Assembly: GCA_903919215.1 (NCBI GenBank) | Contig: CAIXHI010000501.1 | Location: 1-34,820, forward strand | Length of the DNA stretch: 34,820 nt | Source: an uncultured Acidimicrobiaceae bacterium | GTDB taxonomy: Bacteria; Actinomycetota; Acidimicrobiia; Acidimicrobiales; Ilumatobacteraceae | Direction: 5' to 3' | In this document: piece after piece, positions 15,311 to 22,842 of the stretch | Position numbering within the stretch: the stretch's first letter is position 1 | Layout: each line of letters opens with the position of its first letter | Notes under the pieces: generated by a model | Told to the model about the DNA's origin: nothing | The model's input: only the letters and a program-made list of their open reading frames with translations | Database searches by the model: none | Position numbers and translations under genes: made by a program

Positions 15311-16282
15311 TTACAGGATCAGCGCACTCTTGCCGGCGACGCGGCGCTGCACCTGATCGTCGAGCGCCCGTGCTGCATCGGCAAACGCATACTCGGTCGG
15401 CGCCACCGGATGAAGATCGCCACGTTCGACGGCGGCCACCATGTCGGCCAGCAGTGCCGCATGCTCCAGCAGATGACCTCGGAACCAGCCGCCCCAGTTG
15501 ACGCCAACGATGCGCCGGTTGCCCAGCAGCACGAGGTTCAACGGCAGGCGCGGAATTTCTCCGGCGGCGAACCCGACGACGAGGTACTGCCCGTCGTCGG
15601 CAAGTGCACGGACGGCCGGCTCGGCCAATGACCCGCCAACGGGGTCGTACACCAGGTCGACACCGCCACCGCTGAGCTCACGTGCCCGCGTCTTGAGATC
15701 CTCGGAGGAAGTGTCGATCACCGATTCGGCGCCGAACTGCACCGCAACGTCACGCTTCTTCGCGCTCGATGCTGCAGCGATGACACGCAGACCGAGCATC
15801 CGGCCGATGTCGACCGCTGCCAGTCCGACTCCCCCACCGGCGCCCAGCACCAACAGTGATTGCCCTGCCTGTGCCTGCACTCGGTGACGGAGGGCAAACC
15901 ACGATGTGCCGTAGCTCTGTACGAACGTGGCCGCCTGCGCATCGGTGAGCGTCGATGGTGACGGCATCGCCATCTGCCACGGCACCACCACCTCGTCGGC
16001 GAAGCAGCCCCACGGCAGGATCGCGCACACTCGGTCACCAACGGCGTGCGAGGTGACGCCCTCACCCAACTCGGCGATGACACCTGCCAGTTCCCCACCT
16101 GGTACGAACGGCAGCTTCGGCTTGGCCTGATAGAGCCCCTGCACCATCAGCCCGTCGACGAAGTTCACCCCCGCCGCACGGACGGCGATGCGGACGCTGC
16201 CGGCGGGCACCGCCGGCGATGGGCGCTCCTCGACAACAAGGTCGGTGACGGGACCGAAGGCATGGCAGGAAACAACACGCAT
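15311..16282 (-). CDS. NADPH:quinone oxidoreductase family protein (zinc-free MDR)
   Basis: The 323-residue protein has a GroES-like N-terminal domain (AAGVNFVDGLMVQGLY; PGGELAGVIAELGEGV) and a Rossmann domain with LVLGAGGGVGLAAVDIGRMLG. Zinc-ligand cysteines are absent, as in quinone oxidoreductases (QOR). It would use NADPH to reduce quinones or enone substrates in the cytoplasm; the true substrate is unknown. It ends next to the tRNA terminator and its ATG lies 32 bp from the divergent GNAT gene. Confidence 0.9.
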   Translation of the reverse strand: MRVVSCHAFGPVTDLVVEERPSPAVPAGSVRIAVRAAGVNFVDGLMVQGLYQAKPKLPFVPGGELAGVIAELGEGVTSHAVGDRVCAILPWGCFADEVVVPWQMAMPSPSTLTDAQAATFVQSYGTSWFALRHRVQAQAGQSLLVLGAGGGVGLAAVDIGRMLGLRVIAAASSAKKRDVAVQFGAESVIDTSSEDLKTRARELSGGGVDLVYDPVGGSLAEPAVRALADDGQYLVVGFAAGEIPRLPLNLVLLGNRRIVGVNWGGWFRGHLLEHAALLADMVAAVERGDLHPVAPTEYAFADAARALDDQVQRRVAGKSALIL

Positions 16283-16314
16283 GGCTGTTGACGGTAATGC
16301 GAAGCTGGGTATCT

Positions 16315-16929
16315 ATGCGGCTTGAAGCGTTCACCCTCGGCGGAACCCACGTGCGGTTGGTGCCGCTCACCCGGGCACTCGCGCCCGCCCTCTTGGTCGC
16401 AGCCAACCGTGACCGGTCGACATTCGGGTTCACCGCCGTGCCCGACGACCTGACGTCGATGGAGGCCTACATCGACGGACTGCTCGCCGACGCCCAGCGC
16501 GACGCTGCGGTGCCGTTCGCCCAGGTGCGCGTCGCCGACGGCGCCCCGGTCGGGTGCACCCGGTTCATGAACATCCTGTGGTGGCCCGATCGCTCCACGC
16601 CGATCGAGGTCGAGATCGGTGGCACCTGGCTGGCTACCGACGCACAGCGCTCACCGATCAACACCGAGGCCAAGTTGCTGTTGCTGCGCCACGCGTTCGA
16701 GCAGTGGCACGTCGCGCGTGTGGCGATCTGCACCGATGCCCGCAACGAACGCAGCCGCGCCGCCATCGAACGCCTCGGCGGACGCCTCGAAGGCATCCTG
16801 CGCAACCACCGGCCGTCGGCGGGGCACTCCACCTCCCCCGGCACCCCGCGCGACACCGCCGCCTACTCGATCATCGACACCGAATGGCCCGCTGTCCGCG
16901 ATCGGCTCGAGGCCCGGCTACATGGCTGA
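16315..16929 (+). CDS. GNAT family N-acetyltransferase (RimJ/RimL-like)
   Basis: This 204-residue protein matches the RimJ/RimL-type GNAT pattern: MRLEAFTLGGTHVRLVPL at the start, IGGTWLATDAQRSPINTEAKLLLLRHAFEQWHVARVAICTDARNERSRAAIERLG as the acetyl-CoA-binding core, and GRLEGILRNHR. Such enzymes acetylate protein N-termini, amino acids or small amines; the substrate is unknown. The ATG at 16315 was preferred to a TTG at 16288 because family homology begins there. Its last codons overlap a 13-codon dehydrogenase-like remnant. Confidence 0.87.
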   Translation: MRLEAFTLGGTHVRLVPLTRALAPALLVAANRDRSTFGFTAVPDDLTSMEAYIDGLLADAQRDAAVPFAQVRVADGAPVGCTRFMNILWWPDRSTPIEVEIGGTWLATDAQRSPINTEAKLLLLRHAFEQWHVARVAICTDARNERSRAAIERLGGRLEGILRNHRPSAGHSTSPGTPRDTAAYSIIDTEWPAVRDRLEARLHG

Positions 16930-16963
16930 CCGTCCCGTCCTGCTGGTCACCGGCGGTCGCTGA
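16922..16963 (+). pseudogene. 13-codon remnant resembling the start of a short-chain dehydrogenase
   Basis: The ATG at 16922 overlaps the GNAT stop and encodes MADRPVLLVTGGR before a TGA. This is the typical opening of an SDR-family Rossmann enzyme (...VLLVTGGSRGIG), cut off at the dinucleotide motif. No continuation of an SDR is visible in any frame behind it. I read it as the residue of a deleted or replaced gene that was translationally coupled to the GNAT gene. Chance similarity over so few residues remains possible. Confidence 0.4.
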
Positions 16964-16986
16964 GCCAACCGTCGAATTGTGAACAG

Positions 16987-17007
16987 CGTGTGTACGTCGC
17001 ACACACG
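16987..17007. promoter_or_regulatory. Inverted repeat upstream of the flavodoxin-fold reductase pair, possible operator
   Basis: CGTGTGT (16987-16993) and ACACACG (17001-17007) are perfect inverted arms around 7 bp, 42 bp before the first reductase ATG. The size and spacing suit a dimeric repressor site such as TetR or MarR types use, but no regulator gene is adjacent. Confidence 0.4.
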
Positions 17008-17048
17008 ATGTTCAGCGGTCCCGCCCTCATGGTTAACGTCACCATTGC

Positions 17049-17633
17049 ATGGAGGTTCTGCTGGTACTCGCTCATCCCAACCCGGACAGCTTCAGCCATG
17101 CCATTGCTGATCGCGGACGGCGGGCGGCGGAGTCGGCCGGACACACGGTGCACCTGCTCGATCTCTACGCGCTCGGCAGTTCTGCAGCGATGAGCGCTGC
17201 TGAACACGCGGCGTACCACACGGACGACCCGATCGTGTCGCCAATGGTCGCCGAGCACGCAGCGCTGGTGAAGTCCTGTCAGGCGATGGTGTTCGTCTAC
17301 CCCACGTGGTGGAGCAGCCATCCGGCCATCCTCAAAGGCTGGCTCGAGCGAGTGCTGGTGCCCGGCGTCGGCTTCGTCTTCAACAGCCGCGGCAACGTGC
17401 GGCCGGGTCTGGGCAATATCTCCAAGATCGTCGGCGTCACCACCTACGGGTCGCCTCGCACCTATGTGCGGCTGATCAACGACAACGGTCGCCGCGCACT
17501 GATGCGAACGCTGCGCCTGAATGCGGCGAGCGCTCGTTCGAAGTGGCTCGGGCTGTACGCCTTGGACACGACCACCGAGGCAGTCCGAGAGAAGTTCCTC
17601 CGTCGCGTCGAGAAGACAATGAGATCGCTGTGA
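17049..17633 (+). CDS. NAD(P)H-dependent oxidoreductase, flavodoxin-like fold (first of tandem pair)
   Basis: The 194-residue protein belongs to the NQO1/MdaB/KefF-type flavodoxin-fold family: LLVLAHPNPDSFSHAIADR at the N-terminus (FMN/FAD phosphate site), VFVYPTWWSSHPAILKGWLERV, and GVTTYGSPRTYV. These enzymes pass two electrons from NAD(P)H to quinones or similar acceptors and can protect from redox stress. It overlaps the next gene by 4 bp (GTGA) and is its paralog. It lies just behind the dehydrogenase remnant and an inverted repeat. Confidence 0.9.
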   Translation: MEVLLVLAHPNPDSFSHAIADRGRRAAESAGHTVHLLDLYALGSSAAMSAAEHAAYHTDDPIVSPMVAEHAALVKSCQAMVFVYPTWWSSHPAILKGWLERVLVPGVGFVFNSRGNVRPGLGNISKIVGVTTYGSPRTYVRLINDNGRRALMRTLRLNAASARSKWLGLYALDTTTEAVREKFLRRVEKTMRSL

Positions 17634-18220
17634 AGGTGCTCGTCGTCTATTGCCACCCCGTCGAGGGGTCCTTCACCTCGGCGCTACGCGACCGGGTCCT
17701 TGCCGGACTGCACGCAGGCGGACACGAGACGCGCCTCACTGATCTGTACGCAGATGGCTTCCGACCGGAGTTGTCGGCGTGGGAACTCGCCAACCACCTG
17801 GCACCACCGGAGCAGAAGCCAGAGATCGGGCCGTACGCAACCGACCTGATGTGGTGCGATGCGCTGGTGCTGGTGTACCCCACGTGGTGGAGTGGGCAAC
17901 CGGGGATGCTGAAGGGCTGGATCGACCGGGTGTGGGTCGCCGGCGTCGCCTACGACCTGCCGGAGGGAGCGAACCGCATTCGCCCGCAGTTGAAGAACGT
18001 CCGCCGCATCGTCACCGTCACCACGCACGGCTCGTCGAAGTTCGTCAACGCACTGCAGGGCGAGGGTGGCAAACGTGTCGTCAACCGTTCGCTCCGGGTG
18101 CTGTGCAACACGTTCGCCCGCACGACGTGGGTGGCCCTCTACGGCATCGACCGTTGCTCCGCCGAACAGCGTGAGGCCTTCCTGGCCAAGGCCGAACGCA
18201 CGATGCGACGTCTGCGCTGA
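17630..18220 (+). CDS. NAD(P)H-dependent oxidoreductase, flavodoxin-like fold (second of tandem pair)
   Basis: The chosen GTG at 17630 overlaps the stop of the first paralog and gives 196 residues starting VKVLVVYCHPVEGSF. The same landmarks recur: LVYPTWWSGQPGMLKGWIDRVWVAGVAYDLP and VTVTTHGSSKFVNALQGEGGKR. The C-terminal EAFLAKAERTMRRL mirrors EKFLRRVEKTMRSL of its neighbour. A tandem duplication followed by divergence, perhaps giving a heterodimer, is inferred. The longer open frame back to 17306 only overlaps the first gene and was discarded. Confidence 0.9.
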   Translation: MKVLVVYCHPVEGSFTSALRDRVLAGLHAGGHETRLTDLYADGFRPELSAWELANHLAPPEQKPEIGPYATDLMWCDALVLVYPTWWSGQPGMLKGWIDRVWVAGVAYDLPEGANRIRPQLKNVRRIVTVTTHGSSKFVNALQGEGGKRVVNRSLRVLCNTFARTTWVALYGIDRCSAEQREAFLAKAERTMRRLR

Positions 18221-18238
18221 CCACGTCCCGCCGCGCAC

Positions 18239-19429
18239 TCAGCGGTCGAAGACGGTGACCACTTCGATGTGGGGTGTGTGCGGGAACAGGTCGAGCACCG
18301 TGGAGCCCCGATGGCGGTAGCCGTGTTCTGCCAACAGCGTCGTGTCGCGGGCGAGCGACACCGGATCGCAGCTGACCAGCACCACGCGTGCGGCGCCCGT
18401 CGCTGACAGCACCTCCACGGCTGAACGACCCAGACCGGCGCGAGCCGGATCGGCGACGGCCAGATTGACAGGAGTCGGTGCCCAGCGTTCGAACATCGAC
18501 TCGACGACGACGGCCTCAGGCGCATTCACCCGTGCGTCGGCGCACGCGGAGACGGAACTCTCGACGATCACCGCGTGACTCGCGCCGAGGCCAGCAGTGA
18601 ACAGACCACACCCGCCATATGCATCCAGCAACGGCGAGCTAGGCGACACCGACCCAAGGGAGTCGCCGCACGCCTCGCGCACTGCAGCCACCAGCATTTC
18701 GGCGGCCGCCGGGCCGGACTGGAAGAACGACGCAGCGCTGACACGCAGCGAACGACCGGCGACCGTCTCGTGCAACACCGCTGCCGGGCCGACGCCGACG
18801 TGCGCCGGCAGACCGGCCAGTTGCGCGCTACCAGCGTGCGCGAACGCCGTCGCTTCGCCCGAGGCGATACCCACGCGTAGCGCCACCTCGTCGGCACCAT
18901 GGACGCGCACACCCGACAACAGCGCGGCGAGGTCGGGCGACGCGACCGGGCATGTCTCGAGCGTCACGATGCGATGGCTCGCCGCGGCGCGCAGGCCGAC
19001 ACGCCCATCGGCCGCAACTGCCAACCGCATCCCGCTGCGATAGCCCCATGGCCCGACAGCTCCACCGGCGCGCACCGTCGCGTCCGGCAACTTCGCTGTC
19101 CTCCGCAACGCGTCGGCCACGATGTCGACCTTCCACGCGAGCTGCGCCTCGGGCGAGATGTGCTGCCAACCACACCCGCCGCAACCGTTGGCGACCTCAG
19201 GGCACGGCGGAGCCACGCGATGTGGCGATGCGTCGCGGACTTCCGCCACAACAGCGCGGGCGAAGTCGCGCTTGGACATGACGATGCGCGCCTCCACGAT
19301 CTCGCCCGGCAGAGCACCGTCCACAAACACCACACGACCGTCGGGCAGGTGGCCAATTCCGTCGCCACCAGCAGCCATCTTCTCGATCCTCACCAGCGCA
19401 AGGTCGGGCGGAGGGGTCGAGTGGCTCAC
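18239..19429 (-). CDS. Class I SAM-dependent RNA m5U methyltransferase (TrmA/RlmC/RlmD family)
   Basis: From the GTG at 19429 the product has 396 residues. It has a TRAM domain (VRIEKMAAGGDGIGHLPDGRVVFVDGALPGE), Fe-S cysteines C76, C83, C86 and C160 (CPEVANGCGGCGWQH; LETCPV), a SAM site DAYGGCGLFTAGLG, DPARAGLG, and the catalytic Cys354 in VSCDPVSLARD. These enzymes methylate C5 of a uridine in tRNA or 23S rRNA; the exact site is unclear in actinobacteria. An apparent longer frame to 19780 only runs antisense through rpe and was rejected. It is divergent from rpe with 54 bp between. Confidence 0.92.
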   Translation of the reverse strand: MSHSTPPPDLALVRIEKMAAGGDGIGHLPDGRVVFVDGALPGEIVEARIVMSKRDFARAVVAEVRDASPHRVAPPCPEVANGCGGCGWQHISPEAQLAWKVDIVADALRRTAKLPDATVRAGGAVGPWGYRSGMRLAVAADGRVGLRAAASHRIVTLETCPVASPDLAALLSGVRVHGADEVALRVGIASGEATAFAHAGSAQLAGLPAHVGVGPAAVLHETVAGRSLRVSAASFFQSGPAAAEMLVAAVREACGDSLGSVSPSSPLLDAYGGCGLFTAGLGASHAVIVESSVSACADARVNAPEAVVVESMFERWAPTPVNLAVADPARAGLGRSAVEVLSATGAARVVLVSCDPVSLARDTTLLAEHGYRHRGSTVLDLFPHTPHIEVVTVFDR

Positions 19430-19483
19430 GCCGTGAGCATACGGACGCAGCGACGAGCCACATCGCGCACTACCCTCGCACCG

Positions 19484-20167
19484 ATGCCGAGGATCGAGAT
19501 CGCCCCTAGTGTCCTGCCCGCTGACTTCGCCCGTCTGGGTGAAGAGGTCGCTGCGCTCGAGGCAGCCGGCGTGGATCGCATCCACTGGGACGTCATGGAC
19601 GGCCAGTTCGTACCGAACCTCACGTTCGGGCCCGCCGTGATCGCCGCCGCCCGCGCGCACACCACGTTGCCGTTCGAGGCCCACCTGATGGTGCTCACCC
19701 CCGACAACATGGCTGCCCAGTACATCGAGGCTGGCTGCCAACGGCTCACCGTCCACGCCGAGGCCTGTACTCATCTGCATCGCACACTCGGGCTGATCGA
19801 GTCGCTCGGGGCGAAGGCCTCAGTGTCGCTGAACCCGGCCACGCCGGTGTCGGCGGTCGCTCACGTGCTCGAGCTGGTCGACATGGTCCTGATCATGACC
19901 GTCAACCCCGGCTTCGGCGGCCAGCGCTACATCACGGCGATGGAACCAAAGATTCGCGAACTGCGGGCGATGATCGCCGCACAAGGGCTCACCGATCGGG
20001 TCGACATCGAGGTCGACGGCGGTATCGGGCCGACTACCGTCGCCGCTGCTGTCGGCGCGGGCGCCAACATCCTCGTGGCCGGCAGCGCCCTGTTCCGCGA
20101 CCCCGAAGGGTTGGCACACGCCGTCGCCGAACTGCGTGCGGGCGCCGAAGCAGCCCTCACCCTCTGA
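19484..20167 (+). CDS. rpe: Ribulose-phosphate 3-epimerase
   Basis: The 227-residue TIM barrel has the family blocks IAPSVLPADFARLGEE, HWDVMDGQFVPNLTFGP (metal ligands H34 and D36), FEAHLMV, MTVNPGFGGQRYI, and DIEVDGGIGPTTV with the catalytic Asp. It interconverts ribulose-5-phosphate and xylulose-5-phosphate in the pentose phosphate and Calvin pathways. No other sugar-phosphate gene is nearby. Its 3' end overlaps the convergent membrane-protein gene by 11 bp. Confidence 0.97.
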   Translation: MPRIEIAPSVLPADFARLGEEVAALEAAGVDRIHWDVMDGQFVPNLTFGPAVIAAARAHTTLPFEAHLMVLTPDNMAAQYIEAGCQRLTVHAEACTHLHRTLGLIESLGAKASVSLNPATPVSAVAHVLELVDMVLIMTVNPGFGGQRYITAMEPKIRELRAMIAAQGLTDRVDIEVDGGIGPTTVAAAVGAGANILVAGSALFRDPEGLAHAVAELRAGAEAALTL

Positions 20168-20816
20168 TGTCGCGCAGCGAACGAGCGAAGGCGAACAACG
20201 CCTGTTTGATCAGCACCAGCACGATCAGCCCGGCAAGCGCGTAGAGCAACGGCTTCAGGAACGACCAGACGATCGCGCTCCCCTGACCATGCAGCGGAGA
20301 GAGCAGACCCGAGTCCACTGACGTTCCGTCCGCGAACAGCGTTCGCACGGGATCCTCTACTCGCGGGCATGCGGTGTCACTGTCGTTGAGGCCGATCACG
20401 GCGTCACCACCGAACAAGGCAGCCGGTTCTCGGACTGCGCTCACCAATCGGCCGGTCGTCTCGTCGGCGCGTACACCGACGATGTACTGCCCGCCGACCG
20501 ACAAGAAACGCGCCTCTGGTCCGTACCGCACGTCGGTCTCGCCGGCGATGAGATACGCGCCAAGGTCGCCAGAGAGCTGGCGGTCGATACTGAGACGCGC
20601 AGTCGTGGGGTGCACCGGATCGTCGAGTGCCGTGATCGTGCCGGTGAACACCGCCAAGGCCGGCGCAGGAGCCAGGCAACCGGCAGGAACGACAATCAGC
20701 GGCCCCATCGGTGCGACCGTGCCCGGAGGAGCGGTCTCGGCGAAGGCACGGCCAGCGCCAAGAACGGTGCCGATCGTGGCCATCAGGCCGAGGCACGCCC
20801 AGAGCATCCGTCGCAT
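20157..20816 (-). CDS. Secreted, C-terminally membrane-anchored protein, unknown function
   Basis: This 219-residue protein has a signal peptide (MRRMLWACLGLMATIGTVLGAGRAFA, likely cut after AFA) and an exposed region. That region includes IVVPAGCLAPAPALAVFTGTITALDD and GQYIVGVRADETTGRL, and a second Cys in SDTACPRVED. A membrane helix sits at about residues 183-208, with a short basic end. The exposed part resembles the cargo-like OB/beta domains of actinobacterial surface proteins, but I cannot name it. It overlaps rpe tail to tail. Confidence 0.7.
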   Translation of the reverse strand: MRRMLWACLGLMATIGTVLGAGRAFAETAPPGTVAPMGPLIVVPAGCLAPAPALAVFTGTITALDDPVHPTTARLSIDRQLSGDLGAYLIAGETDVRYGPEARFLSVGGQYIVGVRADETTGRLVSAVREPAALFGGDAVIGLNDSDTACPRVEDPVRTLFADGTSVDSGLLSPLHGQGSAIVWSFLKPLLYALAGLIVLVLIKQALFAFARSLRDIRG

Positions 20817-20870
20817 GCGCTCACGCTAGTGACCATGGGCGCAGATGCGATGGCAGGCCATACTGGGAAG

Positions 20871-20981
20871 ATGGGCTTTGACTCGACTCGTCCGAAGGTG
20901 GTCAAACGGGGCGATTACGTGGTGATGATCGCCGCATCCGTAGTGACGGTGGCGTTGCTGCTGTGGGCCTTTCTCGGCTGA
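20871..20981 (+). CDS. 36-residue single-helix membrane peptide
   Basis: MGFDSTRPKVVKRGDYVVM opens the protein, then a hydrophobic helix of about 19 residues runs to the end (VVMIAASVVTVALLLWAFL). The Lys/Arg before the helix predicts an N-in orientation. A -10-like CATACT ends at 20864, six bases before the ATG, which would make a leaderless message. In-frame ATGs at 20835 and 20850 would give longer forms. It fills the gap between two minus-strand genes with good codon bias. Confidence 0.6.
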   Translation: MGFDSTRPKVVKRGDYVVMIAASVVTVALLLWAFLG

Positions 20982-20994
20982 TCACCCAGCAGAT

Positions 20995-21348
20995 TCAGAA
21001 GGCGCACTCGATCACGTGCACCTTCGCGCCGACGACTGCGGCGACATCGAAGCGCACCTCGAACTGTCCGTGGGGACGTTCGGTTGCCAGCCAGGCCGCG
21101 GCCAGTCGCCGTAGCCGCCGTTGCTTGGCCCAGTGCACGGCGCCCTCAGGTCCGCCGTACTCGGCAGTGGCCCGCGCCTTCACTTCACAGAAGACGATCA
21201 CGCCGTCGAGCGCGAGTACGAGGTCGAGTTCGCCGAACGAGCAGCGCCAGTTCCGCGCCAGCACCTCGTAACCGCGCCGTCGGTACCAGCGCGCCGCCTC
21301 GTCCTCGCCGAAGCGCCCTCGGGCCTGTGCAGCCAGCGAGGGCGTCAG
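20995..21348 (-). CDS. UPF0102 family protein YraN (predicted nuclease fold)
   Basis: The core shows the UPF0102 motifs GRFGEDEAARWYRRRGYEVLARNWRC, GELDLVLALDGVIVFCEVKAR (E, D, E-x-K of a restriction-endonuclease-like site) and KQRRLRRLAAAWL. Function is not settled in the family. I place the start at CTG (21348-21346), which overlaps the DUF2469 stop and gives 117 residues, the family's usual size. The only in-frame ATG (21447) or GTG (21441) would overlap DUF2469 by about 100 bp. The start is therefore uncertain; the gene itself is clear. Confidence 0.85.
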   Translation of the reverse strand: MTPSLAAQARGRFGEDEAARWYRRRGYEVLARNWRCSFGELDLVLALDGVIVFCEVKARATAEYGGPEGAVHWAKQRRLRRLAAAWLATERPHGQFEVRFDVAAVVGAKVHVIECAF

Positions 21349-21638
21349 ATGTCGGTCGAGGGCAGCTCTTCCACGTTGACGTCCTTGAACGTCAGCACCC
21401 TGACCTTCGGGACGAAGCGGGTCCGACGGTACATGTCCCACACCCATGCGTCACTCAACTCCACCTCGATCACCGGACGCGACGCGTCGCCACCAACGGT
21501 GAGCTTCACGTCGTTCGCCAGGTAGAAACGGCGCTCGGTCTCCACGGCGTAGCGAAACATGGCCGCGACGTCTTGGTATTCCTGAGCGAGTTGGAGCTCG
21601 CGCTCGGCCTCGAAGCTTTCGAGATCGTCAGAGCTCAA
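21345..21638 (-). CDS. DUF2469 family protein
   Basis: This 97-residue protein is close in pattern to mycobacterial Rv2901c: MSSDDLESFEAERELQLAQEY, VETERRFYLANDV, ELSDAWVWDMYRRTRFVPKVRVLTFKDVNVEEL. It is a small actinobacterial protein of unknown function, always met near rplS/rnhB/yraN. Here it follows rplS directly after 28 bp, with no lepB or rnhB between, and overlaps or abuts yraN. Confidence 0.93.
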   Translation of the reverse strand: MSSDDLESFEAERELQLAQEYQDVAAMFRYAVETERRFYLANDVKLTVGGDASRPVIEVELSDAWVWDMYRRTRFVPKVRVLTFKDVNVEELPSTDI

Positions 21639-21666
21639 AGTGGGTGCTACTCACCGATACGGCGCC

Positions 21667-22014
21667 TCAGGCGTCGCGCTTTTCCTTGATCTTGGCGGAC
21701 TTGCCAACGCGATCACGCAGGTAGTACAGCTTGGCACGACGCACGTCGCCACGCTTGATGACTTCGATCTTCTGCACCGTGGGGGTGTGCACCGGGAAGG
21801 TGCGCTCCACGCCGACGCCGTAGCTGACCTTGCGGACGGTGTAGGTCTCCTGCACGCCACTGCCATGACGGCCGATGACGTTGCCCTGGAAGACCTGGAC
21901 GCGCTCCTTGTTACCTTCGACAACCTTCACGTGCACCTTGAGCTCGTCACCGGGCCCGAACTTCGGGATGTCAGTGCGAAGGTACTGGCTGTCGACAAAA
22001 TCGGTGGACTTCAT
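21667..22014 (-). CDS. rplS: 50S ribosomal protein L19
   Basis: From the ATG at 22014 the product has 115 residues with the L19 pattern: DIPKFGPGDELKVHVKVVEGNKERVQVFQGNVIGRHG, TYTVRKVSYGVGVERTFPVHTP, and RRAKLYYLRDRVGKSAKIKE. L19 lies at the 30S-50S interface. It is 38 bp downstream of trmD, the conserved order. A longer upstream reading frame is an artefact of overlap with trmD. Confidence 0.98.
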   Translation of the reverse strand: MKSTDFVDSQYLRTDIPKFGPGDELKVHVKVVEGNKERVQVFQGNVIGRHGSGVQETYTVRKVSYGVGVERTFPVHTPTVQKIEVIKRGDVRRAKLYYLRDRVGKSAKIKEKRDA

Positions 22015-22052
22015 GGCGAGGGCTACTTTGCAGAGAGTCGTACAGGGAACGC

Positions 22053-22820
22053 TCAAGGATAGGTGAGAGAAGGGAACTCTTCCAACAATCGGCGGTCTGT
22101 TTCCGCGAGCGCTTCGAGACCACCAGGCAGTAGGTCTGGCCGATAGCGCAGCGTGCGATGGAGCGCCTGAGCTCGCCGCCAACGCTGAATCCGAGCATGG
22201 TTGCCGCTGAGCACGACCTCGGGCACCGACCACCCGCGGTACTCGGCAGGGCGCGTGTACTGCGGTTCCTCCAACAGACCCGAGGCGCCGAAGCTCTCGT
22301 TGACCGGGCTGGCAGCGTTCCCCATCGCCCCTGGCAGCAGCCGCACCACCGCCTCGATCACCAAGCAGGCCGCCACCTCGCCGCCGTTCAACACGACGTC
22401 GCCGACGCTCAGCTCACCGTCCACGAGATGCTCGCGCACACGGTGGTCGATCCCTTCGTAGCGACCACACAGCAGCGAAAAGCCCCCTGCCGGCCCGGCG
22501 CTGCCGGACCCGTCGTGCAGCGCAGCGAGTTCGTGGGCCATGGCCTGGTCGAAACGACGCCCACCAGGTCCGAGCAGGTAGAGCGGCCGCGGCGGCTGAG
22601 CGGCTTCGACGGCCGCGAACAACGGCTCAGCCTTCATCACCATGCCCGCTCCCCCACCAAAGGGTGCGTCGTCGACAGTGCGATGCACATCGGAGGTCTG
22701 TTCGCGAGGGTCGTGCAGCCGCAGATCGAGCAGACCGGTGCCGCGGGCCTTGCCCAGCAGCGACTCCGCGCAGAACGTGTCGACAAGTCCCGGGAAGATG
22801 GTGAAGACGTCGATGCGCAT
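22053..22820 (-). CDS. trmD: tRNA (guanine37-N1)-methyltransferase TrmD
   Basis: The 255-residue protein starts MRIDVFTIFPGLVDTF and shows the SPOUT knot motifs LLCGRYEGIDHRV, GDVVLNGGEVA and LLPGAMGN, plus DDAPFGGGAGMVMK and NHARIQRWRR. TrmD makes m1G37 in tRNAs and prevents frameshifting. The ATG at 22820 is 22 bp from the start of the divergent DUF952 gene, so unlike in most bacteria trmD cannot simply be read through from rimM without crossing an opposite gene. Confidence 0.98.
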   Translation of the reverse strand: MRIDVFTIFPGLVDTFCAESLLGKARGTGLLDLRLHDPREQTSDVHRTVDDAPFGGGAGMVMKAEPLFAAVEAAQPPRPLYLLGPGGRRFDQAMAHELAALHDGSGSAGPAGGFSLLCGRYEGIDHRVREHLVDGELSVGDVVLNGGEVAACLVIEAVVRLLPGAMGNAASPVNESFGASGLLEEPQYTRPAEYRGWSVPEVVLSGNHARIQRWRRAQALHRTLRYRPDLLPGGLEALAETDRRLLEEFPSLTYP

Positions 22821-22842
22821 CGCGTCTGCAAGCCTACGGGTG

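Noticed and set aside
16288..16315. TTGACG and TATCTA as a promoter for the GNAT gene
   Set aside because: The -10 would overlap the chosen ATG, so a transcript from it could not contain that start codon.
19430..19780. 117-codon N-terminal extension of the RNA methyltransferase
   Set aside because: It is the antisense of rpe and resembles nothing; the TRAM domain begins just after the GTG at 19429.
20332..20342. GAAC-AGC-GTTC, looks like a LexA box
   Set aside because: The spacer is 3 bp instead of 4 and it lies inside a coding region.
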